From: Caryophanales bacterium UBA6380
Lineage (GTDB): Bacteria; Bacillota_I; Bacilli_A; RFN20; CAG-826
Assembly (NCBI GenBank): GCA_002438785.1
Contig: DJQS01000011.1
Coordinates: forward strand, 62,001-126,000
Reading direction: 5' to 3'
DNA: 64,000 bases
Positions 36,041 through 44,879 of the stretch are shown here, in pieces; the stretch's first letter is position 1, and the number at the start of each line of letters is the position of its first letter. The position numbers were made by a program, and so were the translations under genes. Below the pieces are notes generated by a model, which did no database searches, was not told the DNA's origin, and saw nothing but the letters and a program-made list of their open reading frames with translations.

Positions 36041-36080
36041 TAAAAAATAAAGAATGCCAATCGGCACTCTCTCGAGTTGA
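36041..36080 (-). promoter_or_regulatory. Structured leader / attenuator hairpin upstream of rimP
   Basis: On the minus strand a short ACTC-GAGA-GAGT hairpin overlaps in its last bases with a second stem AGTGCC/GGCATT with GATT loop (36068-36053), followed by CTTTATTTTTT. The second stem has the form of an intrinsic terminator placed in the leader, about 25 nt before the rimP start; because the two stems share bases they may be mutually exclusive. Comparable leader terminators precede rimP-nusA operons in other Firmicutes. Confidence 0.65.
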
Positions 36081-36096
36081 CTTAAACGTCTATATT

Positions 36097-36125
36097 ATTC
36101 TAACAATTACTAGAGAATAGTTCAA
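36097..36125 (-). promoter_or_regulatory. Promoter of the rimP-nusA-infB operon
   Basis: TTGAAC (36125-36120), 17-bp spacer, TAGAAT (36102-36097) on the minus strand, giving a leader of about 60 nt that contains the attenuator-like hairpins. Confidence 0.75.
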
Positions 36126-36138
36126 CATATTTATTAAC

Positions 36139-36645
36139 CTATTTAATAATATTAAGTTGGTAGGAAGGAACTTCTATTTCTATAATATTATTAAATGTAT
36201 TTAATAAATAAACACTTAAAGGTTCGATTTCTTTTGTCATCTTTATAATAACATCTTCTGGAACCCACTTTTCCTTAATTCTTTTTTTATTATTATTAAA
36301 ATTAAAATTTAAATCTGTTGATTTAAAAATTATTAATTTATAATAATCAAATTTTTTAAGCTTTTTAATAAAATACTCTTTTTTATAATTATCTAAAAAA
36401 GTGGAATCCATAATTATCGTTAAATCTTTATCTTTATACTTATCATATAAATTATTAGCTATATCAATCATATGATCATAAATTTCATACATATTCTTTG
36501 GAAATATTAAATATGATCCAAACATCTTTCTTCTAGTTTCATCACTATCAATTCTTATTGGATTTTTATATTCTTTAATATGCTCTCTTAAATACGTAGA
36601 TTTACCACTTCCTGGTAAACCACTAATCATTACTAATTCCTTCAT
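36139..36645 (-). CDS. Small P-loop kinase (AAA_33/polynucleotide-kinase-like)
   Basis: About 168 residues from the ATG at 36645 (an in-frame TTG three codons earlier overlaps the previous stop). Walker A is ISGLPGSGKSTYL at the N terminus, followed by RIDSDETRRKMFG and a Walker B-like IIMDSTFLDNYKKEYFI, the pattern of predicted kinases of the Zeta/PNK/AAA_33 group. Substrate unknown: a nucleoside, RNA end, or small metabolite. It starts right after the second permease stop and is the last gene of the importer operon, suggesting it may phosphorylate what is imported; that is an inference from position only. Confidence 0.75.
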   Translation of the reverse strand: MKELVMISGLPGSGKSTYLREHIKEYKNPIRIDSDETRRKMFGSYLIFPKNMYEIYDHMIDIANNLYDKYKDKDLTIIMDSTFLDNYKKEYFIKKLKKFDYYKLIIFKSTDLNFNFNNNKKRIKEKWVPEDVIIKMTKEIEPLSVYLLNTFNNIIEIEVPSYQLNIIK

Positions 36646-36647
36646 TA

Positions 36648-37556
36648 TTAACAAAGTTTCTTTCTTAAGAAGCTAGATAAAATATCTATTAATACTATCA
36701 TTATAATGATGCCATAAATCATGCTAGCTTCTTGTGACCACGAATTAAAAGCACTATAAACCCATAAAGAATAACCTATACCACCAGCTCCAACAACACC
36801 TAATAAACTAGCAGTTCTAACATTTAAATCAAATCTATATAGAATTACTGATAAAAAATTAGGAGCAACTTGAGGAATTATACCATTTTTAATTCTAACT
36901 AAAGTATTAGCTCCACAAGCATCAAGAGCTTCAAGAGGAGCATTATCAATGACATCAAGTTGTTCTGCAAACATTTTTCCAATCATTCCAACACTATGAA
37001 TTGATAAAACAACAACACCAGTAAAGGCACCAAAACCAACAACCTTAATAATAATCAATCCAAACAATAATTCAGGAAATGTTCTAATAATAATCAAGAC
37101 TAATTCACTAAAAAATGCCCATCTACCAACTATTTTTCTACTCGCTAGAAATCCAAAAGGTAAAGAAATTAATGAACTTATACTTGTTCCTACAAAAGCA
37201 ATTGCCAAAGTTTCAATTATCTGATAAATTGTCGATTCATTAAACTTATAATTACCATAGCCAAAAAATAAAGACCAATCTGGATTAACTAAGCCTTTAA
37301 ATAACATTTTTATATTTGTTGAACTACTAGTAATATTCCCCATAAAATCTACTTCAATACAAGAATAAATTAATAAAGCTATAATAACTAAAACTAAAAT
37401 AATCGTATAAATCCAATATAGTGGACGATGAGTATAAGCATCTTTAGGGTCATCAAAAGTTTTTTTAGTTTTAAAAGTTAAAATATTCCAAAAATTATTT
37501 AATGGATTAATTATATATTTTCTAAAAAAATCATCTATAGCGATAATAAATTTCAT
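36648..37556 (-). CDS. phnE: Phosphonate-type ABC permease, second
   Basis: A 302-residue inner-membrane permease with about six helices and the EAA-loop PLEALDACGANTLVRIKNGIIPQ, of the PhnE family. It is paired with another PhnE-like permease 2 bp upstream; two permease genes per system are normal in Firmicute phnDCEE operons. AAAGG lies upstream of the ATG. Together they form the channel for the substrate bound by the PhnD-like lipoprotein. Confidence 0.9.
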   Translation of the reverse strand: MKFIIAIDDFFRKYIINPLNNFWNILTFKTKKTFDDPKDAYTHRPLYWIYTIILVLVIIALLIYSCIEVDFMGNITSSSTNIKMLFKGLVNPDWSLFFGYGNYKFNESTIYQIIETLAIAFVGTSISSLISLPFGFLASRKIVGRWAFFSELVLIIIRTFPELLFGLIIIKVVGFGAFTGVVVLSIHSVGMIGKMFAEQLDVIDNAPLEALDACGANTLVRIKNGIIPQVAPNFLSVILYRFDLNVRTASLLGVVGAGGIGYSLWVYSAFNSWSQEASMIYGIIIMIVLIDILSSFLRKKLC

Positions 37557-37558
37557 AA

Positions 37559-38461
37559 TTAAGAAACCTTTCTTCTTAAAATACTTGAAATAATTTGTAA
37601 TACAAACACTAAAATAAATAGTGGGATCAAAATAGCTCCAACTCGATCATATTGTCTAGCTTCCATAGCAGTTTTTAATAATTGTCCAATACCACCAGCA
37701 TTAGCCCATGCTAAAATTACGCTAGCCCTAACATTAATTTCGAAAGTATAAATAAAATTAGAAATAAGCATTGGCATAGTGCTAGGTAATAAACTTACCT
37801 TAAAAGCCTCTAATCTATTAGCACCAGTTGATAAACTAGCTTCAAAAGGATTCATATCTAGAGTATCAATATATTCAAACATAAGTTTAAACATTATACC
37901 CATCGTAAAAATGATTATAGCTATAATTCCAGCAGTTGCTCCAATTCCAAAAAAAGCAACAGACATTAAAGCTAAAACATATGTTGGAATACTTCTAATT
38001 ATATCCATAATAACTCTAACAGGCATATAAATATAAATATGTTTAGTAACATTTTTACTCGCTAAAATAAATAATGGTATAGCAATTAAAGTACCAATTA
38101 ATGTACCGATAAAAACCATTTCTACAGTTTGCCCTATTGCAGGTATAGCATCATTAAATAAATAACTCCAATATCTAGGCCATGTCTTTAATGAAAGTTT
38201 ATTAGGCACAAACATTTGTCTAAAAATAACACCAAATTGATCTAAAGCAACTCTATTAGGTAGTTCTATAAAAATAAAGCTTATAAAGAATAAGCAAATT
38301 ATAAAAGCTAAAATAAGAAAAAATTTACTTCTCTTTTTTTCAATAAATTTAGTAACATTATTATTTTCATCAACACTTACGATAACTTTTTTATATAAAC
38401 AATTATGAATAAATTCTTTTAATTTTGATGAAAAAACCTTCAGAAACTTATTATTTTTCAT
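37559..38461 (-). CDS. phnE: Phosphonate-type ABC permease, first
   Basis: About 300 residues, PhnE family, with a longer charged N-terminal part (1-45) before the first helix (FFLILAFIICLFFISFIF) and the EAA-loop PFEASLSTGANRLEAFKVSLLP. The ATG at 38461 is chosen because AGGGG lies 12 nt upstream; the alternative ATG at 38473 abuts that AGGGG with no room for it to act as a ribosome site. It overlaps phnC by 11 bp, implying coupled translation. Confidence 0.9.
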   Translation of the reverse strand: MKNNKFLKVFSSKLKEFIHNCLYKKVIVSVDENNNVTKFIEKKRSKFFLILAFIICLFFISFIFIELPNRVALDQFGVIFRQMFVPNKLSLKTWPRYWSYLFNDAIPAIGQTVEMVFIGTLIGTLIAIPLFILASKNVTKHIYIYMPVRVIMDIIRSIPTYVLALMSVAFFGIGATAGIIAIIIFTMGIMFKLMFEYIDTLDMNPFEASLSTGANRLEAFKVSLLPSTMPMLISNFIYTFEINVRASVILAWANAGGIGQLLKTAMEARQYDRVGAILIPLFILVFVLQIISSILRRKVS

Positions 38462-39233
38462 CGTTTTCAACATCCCCTAATTTTTCATTATGTTTTAAAG
38501 CACGTCCATAAATATTAAGTAAAGCTTCATCTGTTACCTCAGTTGGCAAACCATCAAAAACTATCTTACCTTGTTTAATGCCAATAATTCTAGTTGCATA
38601 TTTAATAGCTAAATCAACATGGTGCATATTAGCCACTATTGTGATTTTATAATCTTTATTAATTCGTTTAAAATCATCCATAACACTTAATGTAGTTACA
38701 GGATCAAGACTTGCAACAGGTTCATCAGCCAAAATTATTGAAGGTTCTTGCGTTAAAGCTCTAGCTAAAGCAACACGTTGTTGCTGACCACCACTTAATT
38801 CATCAGCTCTAACAAACGCTTTATCTAAAATCCCTAAATTATCTAAAGACTGTAACGCAAGCATCTTCTCTTTTTTACTATAAATATTAAATAAATTACA
38901 AAATGTATTATGGTAACCAACTCTACCACTTAATACATTTTTATAAACACTACTTCTTTTAACTAAATTAAACGATTGGAATATCATTCCAATATTTTTT
39001 CTTAAGGTACGTAATTTCTTACCTTTTACTTTACTAATATCAACGCCATTTACGAAAAGTTGACCATGTTGAATATCATGCATTTTATTAATTGTACGAA
39101 TTAAAGTAGATTTTCCTGCACCAGAAAGTCCAATAATGCATACAAAATCACCATCATTAATTTTTAAATTAACATCAGACAATGCTTTATATCCATTAGG
39201 ATATATTTTATCAACATGATCAAACTCAATCAT
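38451..39233 (-). CDS. phnC: Phosphonate-type ABC importer ATPase
   Basis: A 260-residue ABC ATPase with Walker A GLSGAGKST, Q-loop MIFQSFNLVKRSSVYKNVL, consensus signature LSGGQQQRVALARAL, Walker B IILADEPVASLDP and H-loop ANMHHVDLA. ANMHHVD and the segment around VLSGRVG are characteristic of PhnC. It drives the two PhnE-like permeases. C-P lyase genes are absent from the window, so phosphonate as substrate is a family assignment; phosphite, phosphate ester or thiamine-type ligands (P37-like systems) are alternatives. Confidence 0.92.
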   Translation of the reverse strand: MIEFDHVDKIYPNGYKALSDVNLKINDGDFVCIIGLSGAGKSTLIRTINKMHDIQHGQLFVNGVDISKVKGKKLRTLRKNIGMIFQSFNLVKRSSVYKNVLSGRVGYHNTFCNLFNIYSKKEKMLALQSLDNLGILDKAFVRADELSGGQQQRVALARALTQEPSIILADEPVASLDPVTTLSVMDDFKRINKDYKITIVANMHHVDLAIKYATRIIGIKQGKIVFDGLPTEVTDEALLNIYGRALKHNEKLGDVENDEK

Positions 39234-39257
39234 AAATTTTCCTTTTAATTTTTATTT

Positions 39258-40364
39258 TTATTTAATTAAATTGTTATCAACACAATATTGATAGAATTCT
39301 CTTTCACCATCAAAATCGCTATCTTTAGCTTCAGTATATCCAGTATGTGAATAAACCTTATAAAGAATTTCAGATGGTGACATATCTTGACCTTCAATTT
39401 TATCAGTCATTTTAATTGCTTCTTTAAATGCTTTCTTAACTGCCTCTTTTTTAGCATCTTCTAAATTACTTCTTGCTGAAATTGTGTCATTATAAATTCC
39501 ATCAGTAATAGCAATGACCTTAGTTTTAGTGAAAGCTTCTTCTTTATTAAAGTATGGATTGTCTTTTTTGATATAACCTTGTGCATATCTAACATCGGTA
39601 AATCCCCAGAAGCCAGCAATAGTACCATCTTGTGTATTATTAAATGCAGCACCATAATCTGTTTGCTCGACACCAATAATCATAGTCTTTTTTTCTTCTT
39701 CAGTTGCTTTATCATATTTTGTTTGATCAACCATACTCATACCATAATCATTAAGATATTTTAAAGGTCTAAGATAACCAGCACCACTAGTAGCACCCAT
39801 TCTACCAATCTTTAAGCCAGCTAAGTCTTTAACATCAATCGTACCATCATTATTAGTATCTTTATAATATTCATTACGAACTGATAATTGTGAAGTATAC
39901 CAGTTTACATCTACATCGGATTGTTGACCTAAATACTTATAGCCATCAATTTCGCCATTCATTGCTTGCATTTGTTTTGTAACATCATCTTTATAATCTT
40001 CAACTTGAACTTTATAACCTTTTCTAACTGATGTTAATAAAACTTCAATCTCACCTGGATCTTGTAAAGTAGCTTGAGCATAACCTGAAGCAGTTAAAAA
40101 CCCAATATCTAATTGATTACTTAATAAACCTTCAGTTGTAGCATTATAAGAAGTACCGACACTAATTTCATAAGTGTATTCAGGGGTAATTTCATGTAAG
40201 ACTGGTTCGAGTCTTTTTGCTAAAGCACCTAAAGTATCTGGATCATTTGATGGAACAAATTGAATTTTAATAACACTAGAATCATCTTTATTCCCACAAC
40301 TAGTAGTTGTAGCAACCATCATTAATGCAGCTAAACTAGCACATAAACATAAACTTTTTCTCAT
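39258..40364 (-). CDS. phnD: PhnD-like substrate-binding lipoprotein
   Basis: A 368-residue extracellular binding protein anchored by a lipobox (LCLCASLAALMMVATTTSC, Cys23). The family regions are visible: IQFVPSNDPDTLGALAKRLEP, VGTSYNATTEGLLSNQLDIGFL, LAGLKIGRMGATSGAGYLRP, and a C-terminal LYKVYSHTGYTEAKDSDFD. An insert of about 50 residues around 160-210 mentions a DTNNDGTIDVKDL dockerin/EF-hand-like stretch. GGGAGAG precedes the ATG. First gene of the phnDCEE-kinase operon. Confidence 0.9.
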   Translation of the reverse strand: MRKSLCLCASLAALMMVATTTSCGNKDDSSVIKIQFVPSNDPDTLGALAKRLEPVLHEITPEYTYEISVGTSYNATTEGLLSNQLDIGFLTASGYAQATLQDPGEIEVLLTSVRKGYKVQVEDYKDDVTKQMQAMNGEIDGYKYLGQQSDVDVNWYTSQLSVRNEYYKDTNNDGTIDVKDLAGLKIGRMGATSGAGYLRPLKYLNDYGMSMVDQTKYDKATEEEKKTMIIGVEQTDYGAAFNNTQDGTIAGFWGFTDVRYAQGYIKKDNPYFNKEEAFTKTKVIAITDGIYNDTISARSNLEDAKKEAVKKAFKEAIKMTDKIEGQDMSPSEILYKVYSHTGYTEAKDSDFDGEREFYQYCVDNNLIK

Positions 40365-40393
40365 TTTTTCTCTCCCTATGAATTTTTTAATTA

Positions 40394-40449
40394 TATAAAG
40401 GATTCAAATAAACCTTTATAGAAAAGAAAAAAGGGGATACAACCCCTTT
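40394..40449 (-). terminator. Two hairpins in front of phnD, one terminator-like
   Basis: Minus-strand AAAGGGG/CCCCTTT (40449-40430, loop TTGTAT) followed by TTTTTC is a good intrinsic terminator; 9 nt later TATAAAGG/CCTTTATA (40420-40394, 11-nt loop) forms a second stem. It could end the secretion operon, whose last stop codon is 180 bp upstream, or act as an attenuator in the phnD leader if the promoter lies upstream of it. The sequence alone does not decide. Confidence 0.7.
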
Positions 40450-40542
40450 AATAAACTATTAAACTTAATGAATAATTTTTAACATTTCTTTTCACGTCAA
40501 TATTGTTTTATAAATGAAAAGCAAAGTAAACATTTTTTTAAA

Positions 40543-40556
40543 TGAAAGCGGTTTCA
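40543..40556. promoter_or_regulatory. CcpA-type cre site upstream of phnD
   Basis: TGAAAGCGGTTTCA fits the catabolite-responsive-element consensus TGNAANCGNTNNCA on the minus strand (TGAAACCGCTTTCA) without mismatch. It lies about 180 bp upstream of the phnD start and 72-85 bp beyond the stop codon of the large secreted protein. Promoter elements around it are ambiguous (a TTGACG at 40500-40495 with a poor -10 downstream). Confidence 0.6.
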
Positions 40557-40627
40557 AAAAATTGCAAATTGAAATTTATATATTACTTTATAATTTAAAA
40601 ATATTGATACAATCTAATAAATTAACG

Positions 40628-43207
40628 TTAAATATTATACGTCAAATAAAAAATATAATTTTTGTAAATTTTTTGATGGCAAACTAATTTATATTTATTT
40701 AAGTTTAAGTCAAATTCAAACTTAGCAACAACTGTTTTTGTAACACGATCAATCATTTTTATTCGTTTTAATACTTCATTTTCGTTATATTCTCCATTGT
40801 ATTTATAATTATCTTTAGCATAATTAATAATTGCTTCTTCTAATGTTTCATTTTCTTTACCTTCAATATTATTAAGATCATTTCTTTCCATATTGAGTCC
40901 TAGAAAATATTTCTTTTTAAAAATTAAAGTATTATTAATTATGTTTTCATCATGATTAACAAAATTATCTTGATAAGTATTTAAATTAGAATCAAACAAT
41001 TTACAAAATAAGTTTGCATGACGATAAAAATAAATGCTAAAACTATCATTTTCATTATAAATTAATAAAATATCATATAATCCTTTAGCATCATCACTAT
41101 TTAGTTTAAATAAGGAATGAATATCTCCATTATCAGTTTTGAAATTAACTAAACTAATATAATCCTTTGCTGAAACAAATAAATCATCTACATCATAACT
41201 ATAAACAGTTCCTGATATAGTCGGATTTATAATAACACTAGAATATTCTTGATTATCGATAGATAAAGTGAAATTGCTATTAAAAACATCACTAAATAAA
41301 ATCATAAAATAATTAGTTTTACTATTCATAAAATTGACATTTTTAGCTAAATAAATATATGGATTTTTTTCATTTAAATCATAATTAGAATAGGCATAAT
41401 TATTATTAACTAAGTTACGTCCATATATCGGTTTTTCAAATCTATAAAAGCCATGGCTAGTATCGCTATTATCTTTAATAAATTCATTCATCTTATCAAT
41501 TGAATTATAAGTTAATTCACCATTATTTTCTTTTAAATCGATATTATTAATAATCTTTGGATCGCCTATTTTTTCAAATCCAAAAACAACTGGTGAATTA
41601 TTAATTTGTGGAAAATTAGAAATTAAATCTCTTGAATCAATAAGTTTTATTTTTTTGCCTTTTAAAGATGGATAACCATTTTCACCAATTGCCTCATCTA
41701 TTATTAATTCATAAAAATCATCATAAATTATAGAAGCATTTTCTCTAGTAAAATTAGCTTCAAATAAATATAAATTATAAAGCCCATCACCAAATTCAGC
41801 TATTAAACTATTATTTATATATTCAGTATCTAATTGATAAATTTGGTACCAATTGCCTGTCCAACTAGATATTCCCTCTCCATAAGCTAATTCAACACTT
41901 AAACTTTTATATAAATTATCTTTATTTAATTTTAAATAATTGTAATTATAATATCTTACATATTTATTTGGACTATTAGTATTATTAAAATTACCTGAAC
42001 CACCATTAATTCTTTCACTTGATGGCATAAAATACTTATAAACATTTCTTTTATTAGAGTCATTAAAGCTTTGAACTAATTTAAAGCAATCTCCCCCACC
42101 ACTTTCATAACTACTAGCATTATATGTTTTACCATTAGAAAATAATGGGAATAACCTAATTACACCATTTTCATCAGCATATTTCTCTAAATCTTCAAAA
42201 ACATCAAAATAATGTGAAATTTCTTTAGCACTATAAGCTTCAGCAATCGGCTGTTTACTTGAATACGTATCCCAATCATTTGGTAAATAACTATAAGGAA
42301 AGCTATAACTTCCATCATTATTCTTACTTACATATGTCCAGTTAGTAAATGTAAAGTTAAACCATAATTTATGATCGCCCATTGATGTAAAAACACTTTG
42401 AATAGCTTTAGATAATAAATCAATTGACATTGTATTAGTAACTACTAATTTAATTGGGATATATCTTCCTGTATTTGAGGTATTAGCTTCATCATAACTA
42501 ATTAAACTAGTCGTATTATTATTTATATAAGTTTCTCCATAATAATAAGATTCTTCCCAAGCTCCAAAACGATCATTGCTAAATAAATCGTGACCATTAT
42601 ATCGCTCATTAGTAGTTTCACTTATTGAACCACTAGTACTACTATTAAAAGTCAATGGATCATTAGGAAGGCCATAGTCTCTATTATATTTGTTATATGA
42701 ATAATAATAGATATCGTTTGAATTGCCACTCGCAGTTCCTCCAATTTCAAATTTATCATTATATAAAAAATATTTATTTATAAATGATTTGTATGCACCA
42801 TCATAAGAGGCATTATTATCATATTTTCCATTATTTTCACTAAGCTTATAAAGAGCCTTACCTTCATCATTTAATAAAACATTACCATTTTCATTTGTTA
42901 AAACTTCTTTATATCCAAATTCTTCTTCTGGTAAATGATGAGTTCCGTATGTATTAGTTTCATCGACTAAATATCGACCATATAAAAACATATAAGCGGT
43001 ACTAGGAAAGAAATAAATTGTATACGTTTTTTCTTCTTCATCTTTCCCAAATCGATAATTTTCTTTTATATCATCTATTTTAAAATTACTTTCAATTTCA
43101 TTACTTATCTCCTTTTGTTCATTAAAATACCATGCTGAAATACCAAAAGAAGTAACTCCAATTGTTAATGTTGATAAAATAAGTAATAATTTATTAAATA
43201 TTTTCAT
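40628..43207 (-). CDS. Large secreted protein with SipW-class signal peptide, function unknown
   Basis: 859 residues. The N terminus MKIFNKLLLILSTLTIGVT followed by SFGISAWYFNE is a hydrophobic signal ending in the G-x-S-A-W-Y-F motif shared with the other secreted proteins of this operon and resembling the SipW-cognate class (TasA/camelysin). The rest is Asn/Tyr/Ser/Asp-rich with alternating beta-like pattern, no second membrane span and no motif I recognise; a stretch SYESGGGDCFKL near 360 is glycine-rich. No sorting signal. AGGAT precedes the start. Last gene of the operon, 1 bp after the small secreted protein. Likely a surface or matrix component, cleaved by the SipW-like peptidase encoded two genes upstream. 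Confidence 0.75.
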   Translation of the reverse strand: MKIFNKLLLILSTLTIGVTSFGISAWYFNEQKEISNEIESNFKIDDIKENYRFGKDEEEKTYTIYFFPSTAYMFLYGRYLVDETNTYGTHHLPEEEFGYKEVLTNENGNVLLNDEGKALYKLSENNGKYDNNASYDGAYKSFINKYFLYNDKFEIGGTASGNSNDIYYYSYNKYNRDYGLPNDPLTFNSSTSGSISETTNERYNGHDLFSNDRFGAWEESYYYGETYINNNTTSLISYDEANTSNTGRYIPIKLVVTNTMSIDLLSKAIQSVFTSMGDHKLWFNFTFTNWTYVSKNNDGSYSFPYSYLPNDWDTYSSKQPIAEAYSAKEISHYFDVFEDLEKYADENGVIRLFPLFSNGKTYNASSYESGGGDCFKLVQSFNDSNKRNVYKYFMPSSERINGGSGNFNNTNSPNKYVRYYNYNYLKLNKDNLYKSLSVELAYGEGISSWTGNWYQIYQLDTEYINNSLIAEFGDGLYNLYLFEANFTRENASIIYDDFYELIIDEAIGENGYPSLKGKKIKLIDSRDLISNFPQINNSPVVFGFEKIGDPKIINNIDLKENNGELTYNSIDKMNEFIKDNSDTSHGFYRFEKPIYGRNLVNNNYAYSNYDLNEKNPYIYLAKNVNFMNSKTNYFMILFSDVFNSNFTLSIDNQEYSSVIINPTISGTVYSYDVDDLFVSAKDYISLVNFKTDNGDIHSLFKLNSDDAKGLYDILLIYNENDSFSIYFYRHANLFCKLFDSNLNTYQDNFVNHDENIINNTLIFKKKYFLGLNMERNDLNNIEGKENETLEEAIINYAKDNYKYNGEYNENEVLKRIKMIDRVTKTVVAKFEFDLNLNKYKLVCHQKIYKNYIFYLTYNI

Positions 43208-43208
43208 T

Positions 43209-43871
43209 TTAATTTATCCTAAAAGTTATATTGATATTATGATTTTGATTATTATTTATTAATTTATATAAATTTAAATAAGAATCATTTGTATTTGGTT
43301 TTACATCCATATTTTTATATTGAAATACTTCATTTAAATTTAATTCATAACGAAAACCACCTAATGGATATGTTTCATTGATATCGATTTGTTTAATATA
43401 TTTTTTAAAATCATATCCATCATTAGTGTTAGCATTATGATATTTTGAAGTAATACTAATAAAGTTATTTAACGAATCAGTCAAATTTCCATTATCTATT
43501 TCAATGAATAATGAAGTTGATAAATAATCTAAAGAATCGTTTTTATCAATAATTTCATATTCAATAATAATTTCTGGGTCATTAATATAAATCTCATCAT
43601 TTGTTTGAAAATCATCATTGTGTCTATAAAACTCAATACCATCAGTTAAATCATCTATTTTGCCAACTCCTTCACTAAAAACTATTAAGTTAGGACATTT
43701 AATTATCCTTAAATCACCAGTTTTAATCAACTCGCTAACTTTAATCGTCACATCACTTTCTTGGCTTTTAATTTCATTCGAATCAAAAAACCAGCTAGAA
43801 AAACCAAAACCTAATAACGTAAGTAAGGATGTTAATGGAACAAAAATATAAATAACTTTACGAAAAATCAT
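43209..43871 (-). CDS. Small secreted protein with SipW-class signal peptide, TasA-like
   Basis: 220 residues, beginning with a hydrophobic segment that ends LLGFGFSSWFFDSN, the same G-x-S-(A/S)-W motif as its neighbours. The mature part has alternating strand-like segments (ITIKV-like VTIKVSELI, IIIEYEIIDKND, NINITFRIN) as in TasA-like beta sandwiches; no enzyme motif. Its ATG overlaps the TGA stop of the signal peptidase (ATGA), so production is tied to the peptidase. Probable minor fibre or adaptor subunit; inferred from context. Confidence 0.75.
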   Translation of the reverse strand: MIFRKVIYIFVPLTSLLTLLGFGFSSWFFDSNEIKSQESDVTIKVSELIKTGDLRIIKCPNLIVFSEGVGKIDDLTDGIEFYRHNDDFQTNDEIYINDPEIIIEYEIIDKNDSLDYLSTSLFIEIDNGNLTDSLNNFISITSKYHNANTNDGYDFKKYIKQIDINETYPLGGFRYELNLNEVFQYKNMDVKPNTNDSYLNLYKLINNNQNHNINITFRIN

Positions 43872-44860
43872 TTTAAATCACCAATTATTTTCTTATTATC
43901 GTAAGTATTAGCAACTTCCTTAAATCTAAGTTTATATTCTTTTTCAATTGAACTTTCAGAAATGTTAAACGCTATTAAGAAAATAAAGCAACTACTCAAA
44001 GCAACTATTCCTGCACTACTTTTTAAATAAGTTATCAAAACACCTAAACCAAAATTATTAAAACCAGTGTATCTACCAATTATATCTTCATAATGAACAG
44101 CAATTTCATATTTTGCACTACTAGTATTAGCATCACCTTGGAAAGTATAATAATTTTTATTTTCTGCACTATTATAATTTATTCTAACTAAGCGATGAAC
44201 GATAATTTCACCTTCATCATTTTTAAAAGCCACAACATCATATAAATTTAATTTTTTTTCATCTATTTTTTGAATAGAAATTAAACTGAATCTATTTATT
44301 TGATTATTTAAATTATTTTCTTTGATATAAGTGTTTTTCTCATTTGCTTCTTCCATTGAACCAGTTTTAATTACAATATAAGTTTTATCCCCAATAAAAA
44401 ATGCATCATTTTGTACTTTAAAACTTATAATAAAACTAAATAGTAAAGTGAAAATAAATAAAAATGTGAAAGAAAAAATGTAAGATATTTTCTTTCTTTT
44501 TTTATCTTTCATATCTTCAATATTTAAAACTTTTGCTAATCTTCTTTTATCCTTATCTTCAATATCAGGATGATAATATAAATATGTTTCAACATTTCTT
44601 ATTTTAGAAATACATTTAATTTCATTATTTGTTGAATTAACTTTATCAGTACTTATATCAAATTTTTCACCTTTAAAAAGATGTTTATATTTAATTATCA
44701 ATTCTTTTAATAATTTTTCATCTTCATGACCATATTTTATATGCTTCTTTTTATATGAAGCATATAAAATAAATAGAATTGTAAAAGTTATTGCTAAACC
44801 AATAATTGTCAATAAAGCAACATAAAAAACTATTTCAATTAATTGATTGTACCCTTCCAT
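43868..44860 (-). CDS. sipW: SipW-like ER-type signal peptidase I
   Basis: 330 residues: N-terminal helix (about 8-35), a cytoplasmic segment of about 90 residues, a second helix (about 125-148), the extracellular catalytic domain and a C-terminal helix (about 275-300). The nucleophile Ser168 lies in IKTGSMEE; His222 in VHRLVRI replaces the Lys of ordinary bacterial peptidases, marking the ER/SipW type; the conserved Asp is Asp243 in QGDANTSS. It sits between two proteins with SipW-class signal peptides, which are its probable substrates. The long cytoplasmic insertion is unusual for SipW. TGA stop; GAGG before the ATG. Confidence 0.92.
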   Translation of the reverse strand: MEGYNQLIEIVFYVALLTIIGLAITFTILFILYASYKKKHIKYGHEDEKLLKELIIKYKHLFKGEKFDISTDKVNSTNNEIKCISKIRNVETYLYYHPDIEDKDKRRLAKVLNIEDMKDKKRKKISYIFSFTFLFIFTLLFSFIISFKVQNDAFFIGDKTYIVIKTGSMEEANEKNTYIKENNLNNQINRFSLISIQKIDEKKLNLYDVVAFKNDEGEIIVHRLVRINYNSAENKNYYTFQGDANTSSAKYEIAVHYEDIIGRYTGFNNFGLGVLITYLKSSAGIVALSSCFIFLIAFNISESSIEKEYKLRFKEVANTYDNKKIIGDLK

Positions 44861-44879
44861 TATTAACCTCTATAAAATA

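Noticed and set aside
39258..40364. Dockerin domain in the PhnD-like protein (DTNNDGTIDVKDL)
   Set aside because: Only one short calcium-loop-like stretch is present, without the second half of a dockerin repeat; probably an insertion loop in the binding protein.
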